From Clostridium sp. (lineage in GTDB: Bacteria; Bacillota; Clostridia; Lachnospirales; Lachnospiraceae), in the NCBI GenBank assembly GCA_031275405.1, contig JAISOV010000046.1, forward strand, positions 1-64,000: DNA of 64,000 bases, written 5' to 3'. The stretch's first letter is position 1. The number at the start of each line of letters is the position of its first letter. The position numbers and the translations under genes were made by a program. The notes under the pieces are model-generated. The model was not told the DNA's origin. It did not search any database and was given only the letters and a program-made list of their open reading frames with translations. Positions 58,146 to 64,000 of the stretch are shown one piece after another.

Positions 58146-59046
58146 TCCGAACACCTCCAATCAAATGCATAAAATATTCTTCCAGCGTGGTTTCCTTAGG
58201 GGAAAGCCGATAAAGCGCCACACCCTCGGACACCAGCACACGCGCGACCGCGTCTGGCCGATCCAGGTGCGATTCCAGGATCAGCCGGCCGCCCTTTGCC
58301 CTGACGTCTGTAATGCCCAGCCTGGACCGCAGAAGCGCAGCCGCCTTGTCGCCGCTGTCCACATCGATGACCAGCGACCTTTTGGTGCGTTCATGCAAGT
58401 CGGCATGGGTGATTTCCTGTACCAGATTTCCCTGCTCGATGAAACCGAAGCGGGTCGCCACCAAATCCAGCTCGCTTAAAATGTGGGAAGACACAAGAAA
58501 GGTCGTGCCGCGTTCCTGATTCTCCCTCTGAATGACCGCTCTGATATCGGCAATGCCCTGCGGGTCAAGCCCGTTTACCGGCTCATCCAGCACAACGACA
58601 GGCGGCCTGCCCAGCATGGCTCCGGCCAGCCCCAGCCGCTGCTTCATGCCCAGCGAAAAGGCTTTGAAAGGCTTTTTCACGCCTGCAAGCCCCACAAGCT
58701 CCAGCAGGCGCAGGGTTTCTCCTTTCTCCCGTATCCCCTTGATCCGGCAGAGGTATTCCAGATTCTGCCTTGGATCCAGGTAGGGAAAGAAGGACGGGCT
58801 GATCATAAACCCGATATGCCGCCGCGCCGCGTTCGGCCCGTTTTGTCCGTCTCCGATTTCGATTTCCCCCGCCGTGGGTTTTGCCAAGCCCATGACGCAC
58901 TTGAAAAAAGTGGTTTTCCCCGCGCCGTTGCGTCCGACAAGACCATAAATATCGCCCTTTCGTAAGGCCAGCGATACTTGATGAAGCGCTGTAAATTCGC
59001 CGTATTGTTTGGTCAGGCCACGGGTCTGTAAAAGCGTCTGTACCAT
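58123..59046 (-). CDS. ABC transporter ATP-binding protein (BcrA-like)
   Basis: LVGRNGAGKTTFFKCVMGLAKP Walker A, FSLGMKQRLGLAGAMLGRPPVVVLDEPVNGLDPQGI, LVSSHILSELD. Confidence 0.95.
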   Translation of the reverse strand: MVQTLLQTRGLTKQYGEFTALHQVSLALRKGDIYGLVGRNGAGKTTFFKCVMGLAKPTAGEIEIGDGQNGPNAARRHIGFMISPSFFPYLDPRQNLEYLCRIKGIREKGETLRLLELVGLAGVKKPFKAFSLGMKQRLGLAGAMLGRPPVVVLDEPVNGLDPQGIADIRAVIQRENQERGTTFLVSSHILSELDLVATRFGFIEQGNLVQEITHADLHERTKRSLVIDVDSGDKAAALLRSRLGITDVRAKGGRLILESHLDRPDAVARVLVSEGVALYRLSPKETTLEEYFMHLIGGVRNVSLSAR

Positions 59047-59107
59047 CCGTGTTTCTCCTTTGGTTTGATTGGATTACCGTTCTATTTTATCAAGCCCGGC
59101 AGCTGCG

Positions 59108-59154
59108 TACCATTGATTTGCCTTACAGCTTCCTTACAAAAACGTCACATAAGG
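59108..59154 (-). promoter_or_regulatory. Bce-type operator/promoter segment, copy 1, upstream of BcrA-like gene
   Basis: Minus strand CCTTATGTGACGTTTTTGTAAGGAAGCTGTAAGGCAAATCAATGGTA; TGACG-N4-TGTAA; 42 of 47 positions match copy 2. Confidence 0.75.
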
Positions 59155-59173
59155 GTCTTTCCCAGCCATGCTT

Positions 59174-60265
59174 TCAACCTTTTCGCTTCACCGTGCTGAC
59201 ATTTTCTGTCCGGCTCAGGCGTTCATACCAGAGCCGGCGGCGGTTTCGCAGACTGTAAAAAAAATCGGCCAGTGAAAAAGCAAGCAGGGCAAGGAGCAGC
59301 GCCAGCCAAAGCGCCTGCCGCTCTTCGGACGTATCAACCATCTCCCGGAAAAATGACCCTCCGAACAGCACGGCGTCGCGCAGCAGATAGCGTAAAGCAA
59401 CCGCCGGTACAAAAGGCAGCCCCGGAGCGGTCTGCGACACCTTGACCCGTACCAATGCCTTGCCCGGCGTTCGGCCTTTGGTCAGCAGAGCAAAGCCCAG
59501 CGTATAAACGCACAGCGTAAGACCGAACACGGGAACAGGATCCAACCCCAGAAAGGCCGCCAGCGGGATCTGCAAAAAGGAAATCAGCAGATGATCCAGA
59601 AACAAGGCGGCCGCCCGCCTGGAAAAACTGACCGATCTGCCGCGTTCCCTGCTTTTTTGGTCTATCCGCTCCCGTTTCGGCAAAAAGCGCAGCAGTTTGA
59701 TAAAAATAAAATATCCGACCAGCCCGCCGAGGGAATTCAGCAGCAGATCGTCTGCGGAAAACAGGCGATAGGGCTTTGGATAGAGCCAAAACAGCCCCGT
59801 CAGCTGTGTCACCTCAAAAAACAGAGAGAGCAGGAAGGAAAGAAGCAGCACCTTTTTCCAGTTTTTCCTGAAATAATAGGCTAAATAGACGCCAAAGGGC
59901 AGCAGCAGGAAAAAGTTGAAAGAAGGCTCCAGAAACGAAGAGCTTTTCAGCGCCGGTATCCAGGTACGCGGCTGAAACAGCTGAAACGGGGATTTTGTCA
60001 GAAAGTTCTGCACGAAACGGAACGGCAGCAGATCATAAAAAGGTCCGGTTCGCACCGCAGCCGCTGCCGGATCCGGCAGCGGCAGGATGATCAGATAATA
60101 AGCGCATTGCAGATAGAACACAAAGGAAAACAGAACCAATGTACGCCAGAGCGAAACCGCGCCATATCTGCGATAGCTATGGATGGCATAAGGCAGGGAA
60201 AACAAACCGGCAACCAGCGGAAACATCAACGCCGCTGTAAAGATTGGGAAATAATAGGGACTCAT
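59174..60265 (-). CDS. VanZ-like domain fused to RDD family domain
   Basis: VanZ: YLIILPLPDP...FNFFLLLPFGVYLAYYF...SLFFEVTQLTGLF...DDLLLNSLGGLVGY; RDD: RRAAALFLDHLLISFLQIPLAA...TKGRTPGKALVRVKV; ATGA overlap with upstream permease. Confidence 0.85.
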   Translation of the reverse strand: MSPYYFPIFTAALMFPLVAGLFSLPYAIHSYRRYGAVSLWRTLVLFSFVFYLQCAYYLIILPLPDPAAAAVRTGPFYDLLPFRFVQNFLTKSPFQLFQPRTWIPALKSSSFLEPSFNFFLLLPFGVYLAYYFRKNWKKVLLLSFLLSLFFEVTQLTGLFWLYPKPYRLFSADDLLLNSLGGLVGYFIFIKLLRFLPKRERIDQKSRERGRSVSFSRRAAALFLDHLLISFLQIPLAAFLGLDPVPVFGLTLCVYTLGFALLTKGRTPGKALVRVKVSQTAPGLPFVPAVALRYLLRDAVLFGGSFFREMVDTSEERQALWLALLLALLAFSLADFFYSLRNRRRLWYERLSRTENVSTVKRKG

Positions 60266-61674
60266 CGGTGGCACCTCCTACCATCTAATCTGTTTTGTAA
60301 AGCGTTCAAAATTATTTTCTTCGCGTTCTGATAAGTCATCATCAAATAGCCGCCGTAAAGAAGCAGAATGACCGCGCCGGCTGTCAGGCTCCTAGAGAAC
60401 AGATGGAAATCTCCAAGCACCTCCACCAGTCCGCTTACCAGTTTCATCGCCACAAGCCAATGGACGACGGCAAGCGCCAGCGGCGCGGAAAAAGTAATCA
60501 GCACCTGCCGCAGCACGCTTCCCGCGATCATTCTTTCGTTTGCCCCCAGTTTGGAAAGCAGCCGGTAACGCTCCTGATGGTCGCTGGCTTCGGACAGCTG
60601 CCCGATCGCCAGTATGCTGGCGCAGGTGAGCAGGAAGGTCATCCCCAGATAAACCGTCATATAAGACACGCCGGCGGCAACAGGAACCTCATCGGAACGG
60701 TATTCGCGGATGGCAGCCGAAAGAGAGCTTCCCGCCGAGATCGCAGAAAGTGCCAGAAACAGCAGCAGGCAAAGAAAACTCATGGAAATCCACGCGGCAT
60801 GGATGTTACGGTTCAGCTGTTTTACCGTAAGCAGGTTGAGATCCTTGAAATACACGCCCTTCATCCCGGAAACCAATTTCAGGAAGAAACCGGACAGAGA
60901 AAAGAAAAACAGGAACGTTCCCGCCGTCCCCATGAGCATAGAAACGGTCTGTATTTTCGTTCTGCCTTCACTGGACGCGCCGACAATGCCGACGTTCAGA
61001 ATCATGCCATAGGAAACCAGGAGCATTGCCGCGCTGACGCAAAACAGCAGAACCGAAGTCCACAGGGGCATTGCCGCCAAACAGACTTTTCGTTCGCCGG
61101 CGTACAGTAAATGCAGCAGTTTTTGACGGCTGACATGAACCGTATGAAAGAGGATCACGATGAAAAATGCCGTGCCGAAATAACAGGTACTCTTTGTCAG
61201 CGCTGTTCCGGAAAATACAAAGGCATAGTGGCTGACCGAAACACCCAGCATTTTTGCCGTAACCAATGCCATGCCTTGAGAAAGAAACACGCCAAGCGCC
61301 AGGCCCGCAGCGAGGGAAAGCAGTCCGATCAAAAAGGTTTCGCAGATGAGGACTGCTGAAATTCTGCCTTTTTTCATGCCAAGCAGGATACAAAGCCCCA
61401 GTTCTTGTTTGCGGCGGCGAATCAGAAAAGCGTTGGCGTACAGGATCAAAAATCCCAAGACAGCCGCGACAAAGACGGAAAGCCCGTCCATGAGCCGTTC
61501 AATGCCCACGGTCGCGATGGCTTCGTCCTGCGCCCCGGCAAACATCACGCGTTGGCTGCCGATCGAATTGAAAATGTAAAACATGGATACGCCAAGGATG
61601 ATCGTAAGGAAGTAAACGCTGTAATCCTTGCAGTTCCTGCGGACATTGCGAACCGCCAGCACAAAGACATTCAT
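60262..61674 (-). CDS. FtsX-like ABC transporter permease (BceB-like)
   Basis: NVFVLAVRNVRRNCKDYSVYFLTIILGVSMFYIFNSIGSQ, FLIRRRKQELGLCILLGMKKGRIS; paired with BceA-like ATPase. Confidence 0.93.
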   Translation of the reverse strand: MNVFVLAVRNVRRNCKDYSVYFLTIILGVSMFYIFNSIGSQRVMFAGAQDEAIATVGIERLMDGLSVFVAAVLGFLILYANAFLIRRRKQELGLCILLGMKKGRISAVLICETFLIGLLSLAAGLALGVFLSQGMALVTAKMLGVSVSHYAFVFSGTALTKSTCYFGTAFFIVILFHTVHVSRQKLLHLLYAGERKVCLAAMPLWTSVLLFCVSAAMLLVSYGMILNVGIVGASSEGRTKIQTVSMLMGTAGTFLFFFSLSGFFLKLVSGMKGVYFKDLNLLTVKQLNRNIHAAWISMSFLCLLLFLALSAISAGSSLSAAIREYRSDEVPVAAGVSYMTVYLGMTFLLTCASILAIGQLSEASDHQERYRLLSKLGANERMIAGSVLRQVLITFSAPLALAVVHWLVAMKLVSGLVEVLGDFHLFSRSLTAGAVILLLYGGYLMMTYQNAKKIILNALQNRLDGRRCHR

Positions 61675-62432
61675 GCGATGTCACCTCCCAGCACCGCCAT
61701 GACCTCCATGATTTTATCAAAGAAGTCCCTGCGGCCGTCCCCGCCGCGCCGCAATTCCGTGAAAATCCTGCCGTCCCGGATAAACAAAATGCGGTCACAG
61801 TAGCTGGCCGAAAAAGGATCGTGCGTTACCATAAGAATAGTGCTTTGCAGCTCCTTCACCATTGCCTGGAAACTGGCAAGCAGGGCGCGGGCGGATTTAC
61901 TGTCCAACGCGCCCGTTGGTTCATCCGCCAGCACGAAAGCGGGATCTGTCACAATCGCCCGGGCCGAAGCTACCCGCTGCCGCTGGCCGCCTGACAGCTG
62001 CATGGGGTATTTATCCAGGACGTCCTCTATGCCAAACCGTTTTGCCACCATGCCCACCCGCTGTTCCACCGTTTTGGAACTCTGTCCCGCAATCGTCAGC
62101 GCAATCGCGATATTCTCAAAGGAAGTCAGGGCATCCAGCAGATTATAGTCCTGAAAAATAAAGCCCAGCTTGTGGCAGCGGAAATAAGCAAGCTGATTTT
62201 TTTTCAGCGCGGTAATGTCCACACCCTCAATATAAATCTTTCCGGCGGTCGCCGTGTCAATCGTGGAGATACAGTTGAGCAGCGTGGTCTTGCCGCTGCC
62301 GGACGCGCCCATAATGCCTACGTATTCCCCTTGACGCACCTCAAAGCTGACGCCATTCAACGCTCTGGTCACGCTGCCTTTCCCGCCGTATATCTTTTCT
62401 AAATCACGAACCTGTAAAACAACGGGCCGCAT
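61671..62432 (-). CDS. ABC transporter ATP-binding protein (BceA-like)
   Basis: GEYVGIMGASGSGKTTLLNCISTID, LSGGQRQRVASARAIVTDPAFVLADEPTGALDSKSA. Confidence 0.96.
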   Translation of the reverse strand: MRPVVLQVRDLEKIYGGKGSVTRALNGVSFEVRQGEYVGIMGASGSGKTTLLNCISTIDTATAGKIYIEGVDITALKKNQLAYFRCHKLGFIFQDYNLLDALTSFENIAIALTIAGQSSKTVEQRVGMVAKRFGIEDVLDKYPMQLSGGQRQRVASARAIVTDPAFVLADEPTGALDSKSARALLASFQAMVKELQSTILMVTHDPFSASYCDRILFIRDGRIFTELRRGGDGRRDFFDKIMEVMAVLGGDIA

Positions 62433-62487
62433 AGAAAAACTCCTTTTTTTCTTTTTCGTTTTCAGGATACGTCTCCGTGCCGACATG

Positions 62488-62534
62488 TACCATCGCTTTC
62501 CCTTACAGTTTCCTTACAAAAATGTCACATAAGG
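62488..62534 (-). promoter_or_regulatory. Bce-type operator/promoter segment, copy 2, upstream of bceA-like gene and overlapping the kinase stop codon
   Basis: Minus strand CCTTATGTGACATTTTTGTAAGGAAACTGTAAGGGAAAGCGATGGTA; TGACA-TTTT-TGTAA. Confidence 0.78.
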
Positions 62535-63488
62535 ATTCTGCGGGAAAACAATGGAAACAGCGGTTCCGTCTTCCGAACGCGCCGATATTTCCAGCCCCAT
62601 TTTCACGCATAGTTCCTTGCAGATGTACAGGCCCATGCCGGTCGATCTGGCCGCGCCGCGCCCGTTTTCCCCGGTGAATCCCCGCTCAAAGATGCGGGGC
62701 AGATCGCCGGACGGGATCCCGATGCCGTCGTCCCGCACCGTCAGCGTATGGTTCCCAAAGGTAAACCGCAGCGTTTTTGCGCCGTATTTTACGGAGTTGT
62801 CCAAAAGCTGCCGCAAGATGAAGCCGAGCCATTTGGGGTCGCCGGCAACCGTTCCCTCCGCCTGCGCCTCAACCTTGATTTTATGGGCAATCAGTATTTT
62901 CGCGTTGTCCCGCAGCAGCGTATGGAGCAATTCCTTAAGACTGATTTCCCTGAGAACATAATCCTTTTCCACCGCGCTGCTGCGGGCGTAAAACAGCGCC
63001 TGCTCCACATACCGCTCTACCTTGGCCAGCTCGGCGGACACTTCCGCATAGCCGTTGTTTTCACAGACCAGCTTTGCCCCGCTGATGGGTGTCTTGATCT
63101 CATGTACCCACAGCTCCACATATTCCCGGTATTCCCGGTTCCCCTTTCGATGAACCGCGATTTCATCATTCATGGATTTCACCGCGGCTTGCAGCACATC
63201 CGACAGAATTTCTCCTTCCGAAAAAGAGGGCGGCGGAAGAACGTCCGCTATATAGTGCTTTTGCTCCAACGCGTCCAAAGAAGCGTAAAGCGAGCGGTAA
63301 TAGGACTTTTTGATGATATATTCCCGAAGCAGGGCGGACAGACCGCCCGACAAATAAAGGAAGCTGGTGAGCGCGATAAAAACCGGCGGACAGTGAAGCG
63401 CCCATAAAACAAAACCGCCAAACCCGGCGGTCAGCAAGGCGGCAACGGCATAAAACAGCTTGTCCCGGCAAAAAGTGATGAAATTCAT
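62514..63488 (-). CDS. Sensor histidine kinase (BceS-like, intramembrane-sensing type)
   Basis: Two N-terminal TMs with short loop; YVELWVHEIKTPISGAKLV H-box; DDGIGIPSGDLPRIFERGFTGENGR. Confidence 0.94.
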   Translation of the reverse strand: MNFITFCRDKLFYAVAALLTAGFGGFVLWALHCPPVFIALTSFLYLSGGLSALLREYIIKKSYYRSLYASLDALEQKHYIADVLPPPSFSEGEILSDVLQAAVKSMNDEIAVHRKGNREYREYVELWVHEIKTPISGAKLVCENNGYAEVSAELAKVERYVEQALFYARSSAVEKDYVLREISLKELLHTLLRDNAKILIAHKIKVEAQAEGTVAGDPKWLGFILRQLLDNSVKYGAKTLRFTFGNHTLTVRDDGIGIPSGDLPRIFERGFTGENGRGAARSTGMGLYICKELCVKMGLEISARSEDGTAVSIVFPQNPYVTFL

Positions 63489-64000
63489 ATCAGGTACCCC
63501 TGTCCGCGTCTGGTTTTGATGAATTCCGTCAGCCCGACCTCTTCCAGTTTTTTGCGCAGACGGTTGATGTTGACGGTCAGTGTGTTATCGTCCACAAACT
63601 CGTCGGTCTGCCACAGTTCCTCCATGATTTGGTCACGGGAAAGAATGCTGCCCTGGTTCTTCATCAGCAGGCGCAGGATACGCAGCTCGTTTTTGGTCAG
63701 CTCCCGCGTTCCGCCGTTTGCGCTGACGGTGCCGTCGTGCAAGCGGAGCGTTACGTCACCGATCTGCAGCACGTTTTCCGGCCGGTCTCCATATGCCCGC
63801 CGCAGCACGCTTTCTATCCGGGCCAGCAGGATCTGCGTATTGTACGGCTTGGCGATAAAGTCATCCGCGCCCAGATTCATGGCTCTCAGTTCATCGATTT
63901 CGGTGTTCCGGCTGGTGACAACCACGATGGGAACGCTTGACCGCTTACGGATTTCACGGCAGATGTAATGGCCGTCACGCAAAGGCAGCCCTAAATCAAG
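63485..64000 (-). CDS. OmpR-family response regulator (BceR-like), 5' end beyond window
   Basis: DLGLPLRDGHYICREIRKRSSVPIVVVTSRNTEIDELRAMNLGADDFIAKPYN; winged-helix VDDNTLTVNINRLRKKLEEVG; reading frame open to window edge. Confidence 0.94.
   Translation of the reverse strand, partial: LDLGLPLRDGHYICREIRKRSSVPIVVVTSRNTEIDELRAMNLGADDFIAKPYNTQILLARIESVLRRAYGDRPENVLQIGDVTLRLHDGTVSANGGTRELTKNELRILRLLMKNQGSILSRDQIMEELWQTDEFVDDNTLTVNINRLRKKLEEVGLTEFIKTRRGQGYLI

Overview
The window is about 64 kb of chromosome from a spore-forming Clostridia, probably a Lachnospiraceae relative; that assignment rests on gene content and order only. Most genes are on the minus strand. The conserved part (about 1.3-48.5 kb) covers: RNase G, two radical-SAM family genes, hisIE/D/G/Z, recU, an RluA-type synthase, a YlbJ-like sporulation protein, coaD/rsmD, a type IIA topoisomerase pair, degV/recG/DAK2/Asp23 divergent from rpmB, ytfJ/ytfI-like genes, a PBP/FtsW pair, a U32 peptidase, zapA, cotJABC, an AGCS symporter, rmuC and a nucleoside-salvage operon. 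From about 48.5 to 64 kb the content is more accessory: a 94-bp-period hairpin repeat, a decayed Rpn/PD-(D/E)XK nuclease, a large secreted repeat protein, then spoIVA, an Lsa-like ABC-F gene, a GH13 amylase, and a Bce-type antimicrobial-peptide resistance regulon (response regulator, kinase, BceAB, VanZ-RDD fusion, second ABC transporter, YxeA-like protein). The best leads are: (1) a 47-bp segment shared by two promoters in the resistance region, which contains a Bce-type operator and the 3' end of the kinase gene; (2) a family of three-hairpin intergenic repeats with GCGAAGC-type loops; (3) repeated short-period (15-20 bp) degenerate tandem expansions in protein linkers, termini and spacers. 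No tRNA, rRNA, CRISPR array or intact transposase was recognised. All calls were made by eye; no database search was run.
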